Below are positions 26,814 to 36,540 of a stretch of DNA of 64,000 nucleotides, one piece after another. Position 1 is the stretch's first letter, and each line of letters opens with the position of its first letter. The notes below the pieces were generated by a model, which saw nothing but the letters and a program-made list of their open reading frames with translations, was not told the DNA's origin and did no database searches. The position numbers and the translations under genes were made by a program. The stretch is taken from NCBI GenBank assembly GCA_965203865.1, contig OZ241916.1:1178001-1242000 (forward strand), in the 5' to 3' direction. This DNA comes from G965200765 sp965203865. Lineage in GTDB: Bacteria > Pseudomonadota > Gammaproteobacteria > Arenicellales > JAJDZL01.

Positions 26814-28963
26814 TTTTGGTGATTGGTAGAAATTTGGATGTGAAGAACAACAATGTGTCTCGCTATCAACAGATAGTATCTGATGTTTGCGAAAAAATTT
26901 GCACGCAAAGTTTGCCGTTGTTGATAAATAGCGACTCGGCATCTCAAATCGTCAATTTGCTGAAAGAAATTGGTGCGGATGATGACACAGTGATTGTCTC
27001 CATACTACGCGCAGTGGATGAAAGCAAAGAACTCGACAATGGTCGAATTGAAAAAATTTTTGGTACGTCTGTCAAATTGCTATTCGAAGGGGCTCAGCAA
27101 CTGGACCAGATTTCTACCAGTCATAGTTTTGATACCAGGAAAAATGTTCAATTCCGGCGAAGTGTAGGTCTAAATCGTATGATCGTTGCCATGGTCGACG
27201 ATCCAAGGGTTATTGTGATACACCTCGCCGAACGATTGATTCAACTCGGCAACGCCAGCATGCTGGAAGAAACGGACAAGAAGATTATAGCCAAGCAAAT
27301 ATTGGCAATTTATGCACCGCTAGCGAACAGGCTAGGGATTTGGAGATTGAAGTGGCAGTTGGAGGACTTGGCTCTGAAATATCTTGACCGTTCAACATTC
27401 GACAAAATTGCCAATTTGCTTCTGGAGAAGCGGCAAGGGCGCGAGCAGTACATCGAGAAGTTCGTCAAGAATTTGCAGCAATTAATGAATCGCTCCGGCA
27501 TACAAGCCTCTGTAAATGGAAGAGTCAAGCACATCTATGGGATTTGGAGAAAGATGAATCGCAAGGGGGTTAAATTCGACAAGCTTTCAGATGTTCGAGC
27601 GGTAAGAATTCTTGTCGACGACATTGCATCATGCTATGAAGCGCTGGGTGCCGTTCATACAGCGTGGCCACAGGTGCCGGAAGAGTTTGATGACTATATT
27701 GCCCTGCCCAAGGCAAACGGCTATCAATCCATTCATACGGCGATTGTTGGACCCAAGTCAAAAGTTGTCGAAGTGCAAATTCGAACTCATGAAATGCATC
27801 AGAATAGTGAGTTTGGACCGTCAGCGCATTGGAAGTATAAGGAGAATGCCGGGTCGGCAACTTTTCAGGATGAAAAAGTTCAGTGGCTACGTCGGGTTCT
27901 GGATTGGCGGGATGAGCTGACAAGGGAATTTGACGGGAGTGAGAACCCGCAGGAGCAGGAGACAGTATCGGAAGATATTTATGTTTTCACGCCTGCTGGA
28001 AACGTTGTCCAGCTGCCGGCTTATTCGACTCCTATTGATTTTGCATACTCCATTCACACAGAAGTGGGGCATCGCTGTAGAGGTGCAATTGTAAATGGAA
28101 AAATCGTGCCGCTTACTCATCAATTGCAAACTGGTGACTGGGTTGAAATCAGGACTGTAAATCGCGGCGGTCCGAGTCGCGACTGGCTGAGTGTTCAGCA
28201 AAATTTTGTTGTTACAAGGCGAGCTCGAATTCGAATTGCAAACTGGTTTAAACGCGAGGCGCACGGTCGATATCAAGCAGATGGAAAAGCAATGCTGGAA
28301 AAGGAAATTGCCAAGCGCGGTTTTTCGAAAGGGAATTTTGAAAAACTTGCAAATTTGAATGGTTTTCGCCGGGTGCAAGACTTCTTTGTTGCAATTGGAA
28401 AGAAAGAGCTCAAGATTGCTCATGCGATTGAATGCCTGAACCCGGAGAAAAGCAACGAGGAGTTTGCTGAAGCAATCGAAAAAAGCAGTCCTCGCCAAAG
28501 CGTAGCACCATCATTTTCGTTTTCAGTTCTTGGAGTGGAGAGTTTGCTTACAAATATCGCCTCCTGCTGTGGCCCGTTGCCAGGCGATGAAGTTATTGGC
28601 TATGTAACTACTTCGCGGGGAATTACGATTCACAAGCGAGGGTGCGGAAATATTGCTCGAATGAAGTTGCAAAACCCGGAACGTGTGCTGGCAGTCAACT
28701 GGGGCAAGGAAACTCATTACGCATGGCCGACAAATATCGAGATCCTTACTGACGGAAGTAGTGACTTGCTTCAGGAGGTGGCTGTAGTAGCGTCGGAGCT
28801 AGGAAACAATATTACTTCTGTCAATTCAACCAAGATGAGAAAAAATGAAGTCGGAAAAGTTTACTTGACAGTTGAATGCTACTCAGGAAAAGAATTGAAG
28901 AAATTCTTGTCGAGACTAAACCAGTTACCCGATGTGTTGCATGTTCGCAGGGTCAGCGATTGA
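26810..28963 (+). CDS. relA: GTP pyrophosphokinase RelA (stringent response)
   Basis: RelA makes (p)ppGpp on stalled ribosomes. The order is an HD-like domain (about residues 50-200) without the HDxxED catalytic motif, then the synthetase domain with GRVKHIYGIWRKM and EFDDY near residue 291, the acidic motif of monofunctional synthetases. A TGS domain (EDIYVFTPAGNVVQLP) and a C-terminal ACT domain follow. At 717 residues it is close to the usual length. The start is uncertain among TTG 26810 and in-frame TTG/GTG codons up to 26840; no good ribosome site is seen. Confidence 0.94.
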   Translation: MILVIGRNLDVKNNNVSRYQQIVSDVCEKICTQSLPLLINSDSASQIVNLLKEIGADDDTVIVSILRAVDESKELDNGRIEKIFGTSVKLLFEGAQQLDQISTSHSFDTRKNVQFRRSVGLNRMIVAMVDDPRVIVIHLAERLIQLGNASMLEETDKKIIAKQILAIYAPLANRLGIWRLKWQLEDLALKYLDRSTFDKIANLLLEKRQGREQYIEKFVKNLQQLMNRSGIQASVNGRVKHIYGIWRKMNRKGVKFDKLSDVRAVRILVDDIASCYEALGAVHTAWPQVPEEFDDYIALPKANGYQSIHTAIVGPKSKVVEVQIRTHEMHQNSEFGPSAHWKYKENAGSATFQDEKVQWLRRVLDWRDELTREFDGSENPQEQETVSEDIYVFTPAGNVVQLPAYSTPIDFAYSIHTEVGHRCRGAIVNGKIVPLTHQLQTGDWVEIRTVNRGGPSRDWLSVQQNFVVTRRARIRIANWFKREAHGRYQADGKAMLEKEIAKRGFSKGNFEKLANLNGFRRVQDFFVAIGKKELKIAHAIECLNPEKSNEEFAEAIEKSSPRQSVAPSFSFSVLGVESLLTNIASCCGPLPGDEVIGYVTTSRGITIHKRGCGNIARMKLQNPERVLAVNWGKETHYAWPTNIEILTDGSSDLLQEVAVVASELGNNITSVNSTKMRKNEVGKVYLTVECYSGKELKKFLSRLNQLPDVLHVRRVSD

Positions 28964-29740
28964 GGTTGTCCATTTGGTGGGTTCAATTTGAAATGTATAT
29001 TGATAGCGTTCGCTGTACTGGCGGCTTTTTGGCTTGAATGAGCGCTCTTCAAATGTCACTTGGTTGTTGCTGTCAACAAGAACGACAGTCGAGCAACGCG
29101 TTCCGTAGTGTTCATGTTGAACATAAATAGGATAGTTATTCGGTGAAGCTGGAGAATCCGAATCTTTCAAATACTGCGGGCTTATCTTGGGTCTGCGGAG
29201 TATCTTAAACAATTCTTCAGGATCTAATTCTTCATCCTTCTGAATCAGTTCTTTCAATTTCGCTTTTGATTCGATAACCTTGGGCCAAGGAGAATCAAGC
29301 AGATGATTGCTAAGTGCGTAGATCCCGGATTTGATTACCGTATGTTTTGCTTCACAATTTGACTGATATCTGAGCTCAGACGTTGTGCCAAATATCACCC
29401 CGTATCCATTGTAGTCGTTTCTTTCCTGCTCCAGCTTCGCCAAATACTCTTCAGTATCGTCATTGCCTGTTAGAAAGTTTGTAGTGATACAGCCGCGGCT
29501 TTTCTGCATTGCTGGTGAATCTACTGCATCTTCGTGATTTGTGACTGCCGCAATACGTCCATTTCGGTTAATGCCGAGCCAGGTGCCGTAGGCCAACTGG
29601 TCCCGTCCAGCAAGTACGTCAGGGAAGTCTTCCCAGAATTTCGCACTTAATGAAGGACGCGAATAGTACTCGTCCCGGTTTGCGATTAAAATAAAGGGAA
29701 ATTGCTTGTGTTGTTGCAATGCAAATACAAGCAGACACAT
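28925..29740 (-). CDS. NRDE family protein (TANGO2-like)
   Basis: The 271 residues begin MCLLVFALQQHKQFPFILIANRDEYYSRP, containing the NRDE motif that names the family and the conserved Cys2 expected to become N-terminal after Met removal. The fold is related to Ntn hydrolases. The biochemical role is not settled; eukaryotic TANGO2 has been linked to haem and lipid handling. Its 3' end overlaps relA by 39 bases in the opposite direction. Confidence 0.85.
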   Translation of the reverse strand: MCLLVFALQQHKQFPFILIANRDEYYSRPSLSAKFWEDFPDVLAGRDQLAYGTWLGINRNGRIAAVTNHEDAVDSPAMQKSRGCITTNFLTGNDDTEEYLAKLEQERNDYNGYGVIFGTTSELRYQSNCEAKHTVIKSGIYALSNHLLDSPWPKVIESKAKLKELIQKDEELDPEELFKILRRPKISPQYLKDSDSPASPNNYPIYVQHEHYGTRCSTVVLVDSNNQVTFEERSFKPKSRQYSERYQYTFQIEPTKWTTSIADPANMQHIG

Positions 29741-29845
29741 AATATTGTTTTTACTGGTTGAAATAGATCATAAAATTTTGCAGGTCAATGATAACAGCAA
29801 GAAGCATCCAGGACTGCCTTGTTGATTTGACCGGCAATTGAAGTT

Positions 29846-30478
29846 ATGAGTACTCGCAAATTAAATTCGTCTAAAGTATGGCGAAGTAAACAGAAGCAGG
29901 ATGGCTTTGTTCAAGGGGCGGCTCGCTTGAACGTCAGATCGCGGGCCTACTTTAAAATTGAAGAGCTGGATTGCAGGTTTCATTTGTTTAAAGTTGGCTA
30001 TTGCGTACTGGACCTAGGGGCGGCACCTGGGAGCTGGGCGCAATATACAAGAAAGATTGTAGGTGAAACTGGTAAAATCGTAGCTATAGACAAACTTGAA
30101 ATGAAGCCTTTACCAGGTGTTGAATATTTCAACGGTGACATAACTAGTCCTGACATGCTGAACAGAGTCATTCGTGCGTATGGTGAACGATCATTTGATT
30201 TGGTTATGTCGGACATGGCACCGAATATCTCTGGGAATGCGAGTATTGATGCGGGAAATTTTGAAGTGATACGTACTGCCATGTTTGAACTTTGCGAGCA
30301 TTTACTACGCATAGGCGGTTCTTTGGTTTTTAAAATTTTCAACGATTCATCATCCAATGAAGTAAAAAAACAGTGCCAGAAACTGTTTGAAGTGTGCGAG
30401 TTCTATAAGCCGAAGGCCTCTCGAGTTCGAAGTAGCGAGTTGTATATCGTGGCAAAAAACTATCAATATTCAAGTTAG
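29846..30478 (+). CDS. rlmE: 23S rRNA (U2552-2'-O)-methyltransferase RlmE
   Basis: RlmE (RrmJ/FtsJ) methylates U2552 in the A loop of 23S rRNA late in 50S assembly. The SAM-binding motif is CVLDLGAAPGSWAQY. The K-D-K-E tetrad is consistent with Lys in RAYFKIEEL, Asp in VMSDMAPNISGN, Lys in LVFKIF and Glu near the C-terminal SSELY. The 210-residue length is normal. ftsH follows, as in E. coli, where the pair is heat-induced. Confidence 0.95.
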   Translation: MSTRKLNSSKVWRSKQKQDGFVQGAARLNVRSRAYFKIEELDCRFHLFKVGYCVLDLGAAPGSWAQYTRKIVGETGKIVAIDKLEMKPLPGVEYFNGDITSPDMLNRVIRAYGERSFDLVMSDMAPNISGNASIDAGNFEVIRTAMFELCEHLLRIGGSLVFKIFNDSSSNEVKKQCQKLFEVCEFYKPKASRVRSSELYIVAKNYQYSS

Positions 30479-30602
30479 GCATTGTAAATCTGAAGGTTTG
30501 CCCTTAATATTACTTTAGTGAGCAAGAGAAGAGCGAGTTTTGGTTTTTGCAACAAATAATTGGATAATCTGCAGTGCAGTAGAAACTCAAATGGTGACTT
30601 AG

Positions 30603-32510
30603 TTGAGCAATTTAACAAAAAATTTAATCCTTTGGCTTGTGATTGCCATGATACTAATGGCGATTTTCAAAAATTTCACACCCAGCGAAACCGCTGATCA
30701 AAGAGAAGTTGAATACTCCACCTTTTTATCGGATGTCAAGCAGGGACGCGTTAAATCTGTCGTTATAGAGGGTCGTACAATTTCAGGCGAATTCACGACT
30801 GGTCAAGGATTCGTTTCCTATGCACCTGATGACCCGAAACTGGTAGATGATCTGGTGAATGCCGGTGTAACAATCAAGGCGAAGAAAGAAGAAGGCCCGT
30901 CGTTGCTGATGCAAATATTTATTAGCTGGTTTCCACTGCTACTGCTGATTGGTGTCTGGATATTTTTCATGCGTCAAATGCAGGGGGGTGGAGGCAGAGG
31001 CGCCCTTAGTTTCGGGAAAAGCCGTGCCCGCCTGCTCACTGAAGACAAGAATAGAATCACTTTTGAAGATGTCGCAGGCGTAGAGGAAGCGAAGGAAGAA
31101 GTTGGAGAACTGGTAGAGTTTTTAAGCGCACCTGCGAAGTTTACAAATCTTGGCGGACGGATTCCTCGCGGTGTGCTAATGACAGGCAATCCCGGCACCG
31201 GTAAGACGCTTCTTGCAAAGGCAATAGCAGGTGAAGCAAAAGTTCCGTTCTTCTCCATTTCGGGTTCAGATTTTGTTGAAATGTTTGTTGGCGTAGGTGC
31301 CTCCAGAGTGCGCGACATGTTTGAGCAGGCCAAGAAAAATGCACCTTGCATCATTTTTATAGATGAAATCGATGCAGTAGGGCGCCAACGAGGAGCGGGG
31401 TTGGGCGGCGGCCATGATGAGCGGGAACAGACACTGAATCAGTTGCTGGTTGAAATGGACGGCTTTGAAGGCAGCGAGGGCGTGATTGTGATCGCAGCGA
31501 CAAACCGCCCGGATGTGCTGGACCCGGCGTTGCTTCGCCCCGGCAGATTTGACCGGCAAGTTCACGTTCCATTGCCGGATATTCGTGGACGAGAGCAAAT
31601 ATTGAAAGTTCATATGAAAAAAGTTCCCATTGATGCAGATGTAAAGCCGAGCATAATCGCTCGCGGCACACCGGGTTTTTCGGGAGCCGATTTGGCAAAT
31701 TTGGTTAACGAGGCAGCTTTGTTTGCTGCTCGTGCAGGCCGAAGCGTGGTAACAATGGAACAATTCGAGTTGGCGAAAGACAAGGTGCTCATGGGAGTGG
31801 AGCGCAGATCCATTGTAATGCCCGAAGAAGAACGGCTGAATACAGCTTATCATGAATCAGGGCATACCGTCGTTGCCAAAAGCATAAAAAATACCGATCC
31901 TGTTCACAAGGTGACCATAATTCCGCGCGGACGAGCACTTGGTGTCACAATGCAGCTTCCGGAAGAAGACCGATACAGTCATAATCGCGAGTATTTGCTT
32001 GCGAGAATTGCAGTTCTGATGGGGGGACGAATTGCAGAGGAAGTTTTCATGGATCAAATGACAACAGGCGCATCAAATGATTTCGAGCAAGCGACTGACC
32101 TCGCTCAGAAAATGGTTACACGTTGGGGGATGAGCGATAGCCTGGGAACCCGAGTGTATGGCGACAACCAGTCTGAAATTTTTCTGGGCCGCGATGTTAC
32201 AACTCATCAGAACTTGAGTCCGGCGGTTGTTGAGCGCGTTGATAAAGAAGTTACTCGAATTATTGACGAGCAATACAACCGGGCAAGAGAAATTATCGAG
32301 AGCAATCGCGAAAAGATTGAAGTCATGGCCAAGGCACTGATTGACTGGGAAACATTGGAGTCGGACCAGATAGACGATATTATGGCAGGGAGAAATCCGC
32401 GACCGCCGGCATCGCAGTTTGAAGACGTAGATGACGGACCGGATGATGATGCGCAACAGGAATCTGTTGTGGAACCGAATATGGACCACCCGGCAGGGGA
32501 ACAGGCTTAG
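30603..32510 (+). CDS. ftsH: ATP-dependent membrane zinc metalloprotease FtsH
   Basis: FtsH extracts and degrades membrane proteins and regulators such as LpxC. Two membrane spans (about 6-22 and 103-122) enclose a periplasmic domain. The AAA module has Walker A GNPGTGKT at 195-202, Walker B FIDEIDAVG and the second region of homology at 299-318. The protease site HESGH is at 417-421. The frame opens at TTG 30603, and the encoded start SNLTKNLILWLVIA aligns with other FtsH N-termini, so TTG is the likely initiator. Confidence 0.97.
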   Translation: MSNLTKNLILWLVIAMILMAIFKNFTPSETADQREVEYSTFLSDVKQGRVKSVVIEGRTISGEFTTGQGFVSYAPDDPKLVDDLVNAGVTIKAKKEEGPSLLMQIFISWFPLLLLIGVWIFFMRQMQGGGGRGALSFGKSRARLLTEDKNRITFEDVAGVEEAKEEVGELVEFLSAPAKFTNLGGRIPRGVLMTGNPGTGKTLLAKAIAGEAKVPFFSISGSDFVEMFVGVGASRVRDMFEQAKKNAPCIIFIDEIDAVGRQRGAGLGGGHDEREQTLNQLLVEMDGFEGSEGVIVIAATNRPDVLDPALLRPGRFDRQVHVPLPDIRGREQILKVHMKKVPIDADVKPSIIARGTPGFSGADLANLVNEAALFAARAGRSVVTMEQFELAKDKVLMGVERRSIVMPEEERLNTAYHESGHTVVAKSIKNTDPVHKVTIIPRGRALGVTMQLPEEDRYSHNREYLLARIAVLMGGRIAEEVFMDQMTTGASNDFEQATDLAQKMVTRWGMSDSLGTRVYGDNQSEIFLGRDVTTHQNLSPAVVERVDKEVTRIIDEQYNRAREIIESNREKIEVMAKALIDWETLESDQIDDIMAGRNPRPPASQFEDVDDGPDDDAQQESVVEPNMDHPAGEQA

Positions 32511-32547
32511 TTCTGAGTAGTTGCTGGTTGCTGACCAAGATTCTGCC

Positions 32548-33921
32548 ATGACTTTCAAGCTCTTCGGCACCGACGGAGTGCGGGGTGAGTTTGGTTGCGA
32601 GCCTATTACTCCTCAAACGGTGTTAAAGCTAGGTTCTGCCATTGGTTCCGTATTGCGTATCAGTGAGAATAGCGGTGGTCAAGTTCTCATTGGCAAGGAT
32701 ACGCGCATATCAGGCTATTTGCTGGAGTCTGCGTTAACTTGCGGGCTTTCCGCTACAGGTGTTGATGTTCGTCTATTGGGACCGCTGCCTACACCTGCGG
32801 TTTCTTATCTCACTAAAAAGACAGATTCAATTGCTGGCATTGTAATAAGCGCATCTCACAATCCCTACTACGACAACGGAATCAAGTTGTTCGCAAGCGA
32901 TGGAACCAAGTTGCCAGATGATGTCGGGTGCAGAATAGAGGAAGCCATGCATCAGACTCCGAAAGTAGTATCTGCAAAGAAGCTGGGGAAAGTACGTCGT
33001 TACCGCGAGCCGGCGCGCCTGTATCTTGACTATATTAAATCATTGAACACAAAAAGATTAGATGGGTTGAGCATTGCTCTGGATTGTGCAAATGGCGCAA
33101 GTTACCGGGTTGCCCCGCGGACACTCGAGGAACTTGGTGCGGTGCTGTATCCGACTGGGGTCTCTCCCGACGGCTTTAATATAAATTTGGAATGTGGTTC
33201 TACAAGTCCTGAAACTGTTCGTAGTGAAACACTGCGGCAAAAGGCTGATGTCGGAATAGCACTGGATGGCGATGGGGACCGCCTGATCATGATTGATGAA
33301 AAAGGGGAGTTGGTCAATGGTGACAAGATATTGTATATCCTCGCAATGACTCGAAAACGCGACGGTCGTCTGAATGAAGGAGTTGTAGGTACCCATTTAA
33401 CCAATATTGCGTTGGAACAAACTCTTGAGAAATGCAATATTCCCTTTGCCAGGGTAAATGTTGGGGATCGGAATATTTCCAATTGCCTTCAGGAGCGAGG
33501 ATGGAATCTTGGCGGTGAAGAATCGGGGCATATTCTCAATGGCGATGAGGGAATTTCTGGAGACGGGCTGATTACAGCATTGGAAGTTCTCAATGAAATG
33601 GTTGGAAGCGGCAAGTCGCTGTCTGAACTAACCGACGGGTTTAAACTTGTTCCGCAAGTTAAGAAAAATATACGAATTTGCGGTAGAACAGCACCGCTTG
33701 ATGATGTGGATTTGAACCGTTGTCCGAGAATAAAAGATGCAGTTCTGAATGCGGAGGCTGAACTATCGCAATCTGGTCGTATTCTATTGCGTGCATCCGG
33801 CACTGAACCGCTTGTCAGAATTCTTGTTGAAGGCAATGATGAAGTCCAGATTAACACTATTGCCAACCACGTGGCAAAGGTTGTTGAAGAAGAAATGAAC
33901 TTCTTAGTGAACGGCACTTAG
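32548..33921 (+). CDS. glmM: Phosphoglucosamine mutase GlmM
   Basis: GlmM converts glucosamine-6-phosphate to glucosamine-1-phosphate for UDP-GlcNAc, feeding peptidoglycan and LPS. The N-terminus MTFKLFGTDGVRG is typical. The phosphoserine is Ser103 in ISASHNPYYDNG, the metal loop is DGDGDR, and the C-terminal phosphate loop is RASGTEPLVR. ATG 32548 is chosen over the frame opening at 32521 by alignment to the family start. folP, usually between ftsH and glmM, is absent. Confidence 0.96.
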   Translation: MTFKLFGTDGVRGEFGCEPITPQTVLKLGSAIGSVLRISENSGGQVLIGKDTRISGYLLESALTCGLSATGVDVRLLGPLPTPAVSYLTKKTDSIAGIVISASHNPYYDNGIKLFASDGTKLPDDVGCRIEEAMHQTPKVVSAKKLGKVRRYREPARLYLDYIKSLNTKRLDGLSIALDCANGASYRVAPRTLEELGAVLYPTGVSPDGFNINLECGSTSPETVRSETLRQKADVGIALDGDGDRLIMIDEKGELVNGDKILYILAMTRKRDGRLNEGVVGTHLTNIALEQTLEKCNIPFARVNVGDRNISNCLQERGWNLGGEESGHILNGDEGISGDGLITALEVLNEMVGSGKSLSELTDGFKLVPQVKKNIRICGRTAPLDDVDLNRCPRIKDAVLNAEAELSQSGRILLRASGTEPLVRILVEGNDEVQINTIANHVAKVVEEEMNFLVNGT

Positions 33922-33928
33922 CGGCGAG

Positions 33929-35011
33929 TCAATCAAATACTACGATATTCTTTAAGCCTGTACCATTGCGAGTCGCATCAACCGCTTCGTTGATTTTTTC
34001 AAGGCTCCAAGTGTTGCTGACAAGCTCATCAAGTAGAAGTGTTCCCGACTGGTACAAGTCGACTAGCTTTGGAATGTCGGTGGCAAGATGAGAGTTGCCC
34101 ATTTTACAACCCAGAAGAGACTGGTTTGCGTCAATGAAGTCTATTGCTTCAAACTTGCCCTTCACACCAATCGAAGGCATTCCCACCAAAACAGCGGTCC
34201 CGCCTCGCCGCAGTAGCGATACACTTTGATTGATTGCATGTTCGTTTCCCGTGGTAACAAATACATAGTCAGCCCCGCGAGTATCGGTTAATTCGTATAC
34301 AACTGATTGAACATTCTCAATAGCGGAATTTGCAATATGCGTTGCTCCGAATTTTTTTGCGGCTTGCAGTCGATTCGAATCAATGTCAACTGCAATAATT
34401 TTTTGGGCTCCCATGATCTTGGCTGCTTGAATAGAGTTTAGTCCAACTCCCCCGGCACCAACCGTTACAACATTGCTTAGCGGCTTTATTTTCGCCGAAT
34501 TAACAACCGCTCCATAGCCGGTTATTACACCGCAAGCAAGCAGGGAAGCACTGGTAAAGCTTATATTCTGTGGAATTTTTACAACTTGGGATTTGTGGAC
34601 AATTGCATATTCGGCAAAGCAACCCGTTCCTAGCCCTCTGTGAACGGACATGTGTGTAGTTGACTTCAGGCGGCCTGCATGGTCTGTGCAAAAATCATTT
34701 TCACATAAATTGAATTGTCCTTTTTTACAGAAGTAGCAATGACCACACGAGCGTAACAGAGAAACAATAACTCGATCTCCGGGTTGGAAGTCATCAGCGT
34801 TAGCGCCGCAATCACTTACAGTTCCGGCACCTTCATGTCCATAAATTGCCGGCAGAGTCCCGTTCCAGGCACCATCTATAAATAAAACATCGCTGTGGCA
34901 AATTGCACAGGCTGACAATTTTATCTTGACTTCATTTGCGCGTGGTTCGTCGATTGCAACACTTTCGACGACGAGCGGTTGTCCAAATTCGTAGCAAACG
35001 GCAGCTTTCAT
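33929..35011 (-). CDS. Zinc-dependent alcohol dehydrogenase (MDR superfamily)
   Basis: The 360 residues show the catalytic zinc ligands (Cys in CAICHSD, His in GHEGAG), the structural-zinc cysteines CGHCYFCKKGQFNLC and the Rossmann motif GAGGVGLNSIQAA. The domain layout resembles class III or aryl-alcohol enzymes, so an NAD(H)-linked alcohol or formaldehyde adduct is a likely substrate, but the exact one cannot be read. Its ATG overlaps the ppx stop by four bases, making it the last gene of sixA-ppx-adh. Confidence 0.88.
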   Translation of the reverse strand: MKAAVCYEFGQPLVVESVAIDEPRANEVKIKLSACAICHSDVLFIDGAWNGTLPAIYGHEGAGTVSDCGANADDFQPGDRVIVSLLRSCGHCYFCKKGQFNLCENDFCTDHAGRLKSTTHMSVHRGLGTGCFAEYAIVHKSQVVKIPQNISFTSASLLACGVITGYGAVVNSAKIKPLSNVVTVGAGGVGLNSIQAAKIMGAQKIIAVDIDSNRLQAAKKFGATHIANSAIENVQSVVYELTDTRGADYVFVTTGNEHAINQSVSLLRRGGTAVLVGMPSIGVKGKFEAIDFIDANQSLLGCKMGNSHLATDIPKLVDLYQSGTLLLDELVSNTWSLEKINEAVDATRNGTGLKNIVVFD

Positions 35012-36540
35012 GACTCAATTGATGATACTACTTCAAGTTTATAGTTAGTGGGTTGCAGGTATTGCTGTTCCTGAACGAGGCTTTCCCGGGTGAGCGGATG
35101 TTTTTCAAGCCAATTTTTCGGAAAGGTGAGTTTTAACTCTTTTTGATGAACACTGCACAGGAACTCCCGGGAACTATAGCTTGACCTTGAACGATTCATC
35201 AGTACTGCCGCTCGCAGAATAACACATAGTTTTTGAGTTGTATCTGGAGAAAACAAAGCCCCTTCTTTTAAAAACTCTTTTGTTGGAAATTTTTGTCGAT
35301 GCCCGCGAACCAGTAGAGCCAGCTCTGTCTGTTCAATTTGCGAAAAACCATCCAAATCTGAATGCTGAAGAATGTAGCAACCATGTTTGTGATATTGTGC
35401 ATGAGACATGGACAAGCCAATTTCATGAAGAGTTGCAGCCCATGAAAGCAAATTTCTGCATTCGGGGACATTGATAGACCAGTCCGCTGCGACTTGGTCA
35501 AATATATCCATTGCAGTCGCTTTCACGCGATGGGCGTGCTCTTTGTCAATCGACCAGTTTGAGGCAAGAGCACTAACTGTCTGCTGACGGATATCCTTAT
35601 TGTGCATTCTTCCAAGCAAGTCATACAGCACACCTTCCCGTAGTGCCTGGTCAGACACTTGCATTTCATCAATTTCCAGCAATTCGAATAAAGCCCAAAG
35701 AATTGCAAAGCCACCCGGCAGAACATCGCAGCGTTCTGGCTCAAATCCCAAGTCAACCAATTTGCTGGTGTGCGTGAAGTTGAGGATTTTCTTGCGTAAT
35801 TTGTTGAGCTTCTTTCGGGTAACAACTACACTGTTTCGCTCAGAATTGCTTGCAACTGAGCCGATGGCTCGAATTGTGCCGGAACAACCAATAACTTGCT
35901 TGTGTCCGTACATATTAAAACTGTGGCTTACATTTTCGATTTCCAACTCTGCGTCAAGAACTGCCTTTTGCAAGCGTTTTTCACTGATAATTCCATTTGA
36001 AAAATAATTTTGGCTCATGCTTACACATCCAATGTGCAGGCTTTCCGCAATCACGGGAGTGTTACTCTTGCCGGTAATTATTTCTGTGCTGCCACCGCCA
36101 ATGTCAATAACCAGTCGCTTTATTCCATTGCTTTGCTGCAAGTTGTAAATTGACTCGTAAATTAGCCGGGCTTCTTCGCGCCCGGTGATTATCTCAATTG
36201 AATGGCCGAATTTTTGCTCCGCCTTCTCTAAAAATTCTCGAGCGTTATGCGCTTTTCTCAGGGTGTTCGTGCCCACTGCACGTACATTTTCGGATGGGAT
36301 ATCCTGAATTCTCTGTCTAAACCGGCCCAAACAATCCAGTGCGCGATTCTGCGCCTCAGGAGTCAGGTTCAGGTTTGCATCCAGGCCGCCTCCAAGACGC
36401 ACGAATTCACGAATTCGGTCTACTATGATTAACCGGCCGTAATCCAGACGGCCAACCACAAGGTGGAAGCTATTGGAACCAAGATCTGCCGCAGCAACAA
36501 ATTCGGTACTATTGCTGAGGCGGTCTTTGAGTGCATTCAC
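35008..36540 (-). CDS. ppx: Exopolyphosphatase / guanosine pentaphosphatase (Ppx/GppA)
   Basis: This family removes terminal phosphate from polyphosphate or pppGpp. The 510-residue protein carries the acetate-kinase/actin-type phosphate loops DLGSNSFHLVVGR near residue 20 and VIDIGGGSTEI near residue 143. A C-terminal HD-like region includes ATLHEIGLSMSHAQYHKHG. The start is GTG 36540, overlapping sixA by four bases. Ppx versus GppA cannot be separated with confidence; the length of about 500 favours Ppx. Confidence 0.92.
   Translation of the reverse strand: MNALKDRLSNSTEFVAAADLGSNSFHLVVGRLDYGRLIIVDRIREFVRLGGGLDANLNLTPEAQNRALDCLGRFRQRIQDIPSENVRAVGTNTLRKAHNAREFLEKAEQKFGHSIEIITGREEARLIYESIYNLQQSNGIKRLVIDIGGGSTEIITGKSNTPVIAESLHIGCVSMSQNYFSNGIISEKRLQKAVLDAELEIENVSHSFNMYGHKQVIGCSGTIRAIGSVASNSERNSVVVTRKKLNKLRKKILNFTHTSKLVDLGFEPERCDVLPGGFAILWALFELLEIDEMQVSDQALREGVLYDLLGRMHNKDIRQQTVSALASNWSIDKEHAHRVKATAMDIFDQVAADWSINVPECRNLLSWAATLHEIGLSMSHAQYHKHGCYILQHSDLDGFSQIEQTELALLVRGHRQKFPTKEFLKEGALFSPDTTQKLCVILRAAVLMNRSRSSYSSREFLCSVHQKELKLTFPKNWLEKHPLTRESLVQEQQYLQPTNYKLEVVSSIES

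Noticed and set aside
26479..26853. 124-codon minus-strand open frame before relA
   Set aside because: Low-complexity composition, overlaps the relA start, no ribosome site or homology.
27887..28498. 203-codon minus-strand open frame
   Set aside because: Lies wholly inside relA on the opposite strand, has no family resemblance, and relA is clearly coding.
31266..31853. 195-codon minus-strand open frame
   Set aside because: Antisense shadow of the AAA domain of ftsH; its composition mirrors ftsH codons.
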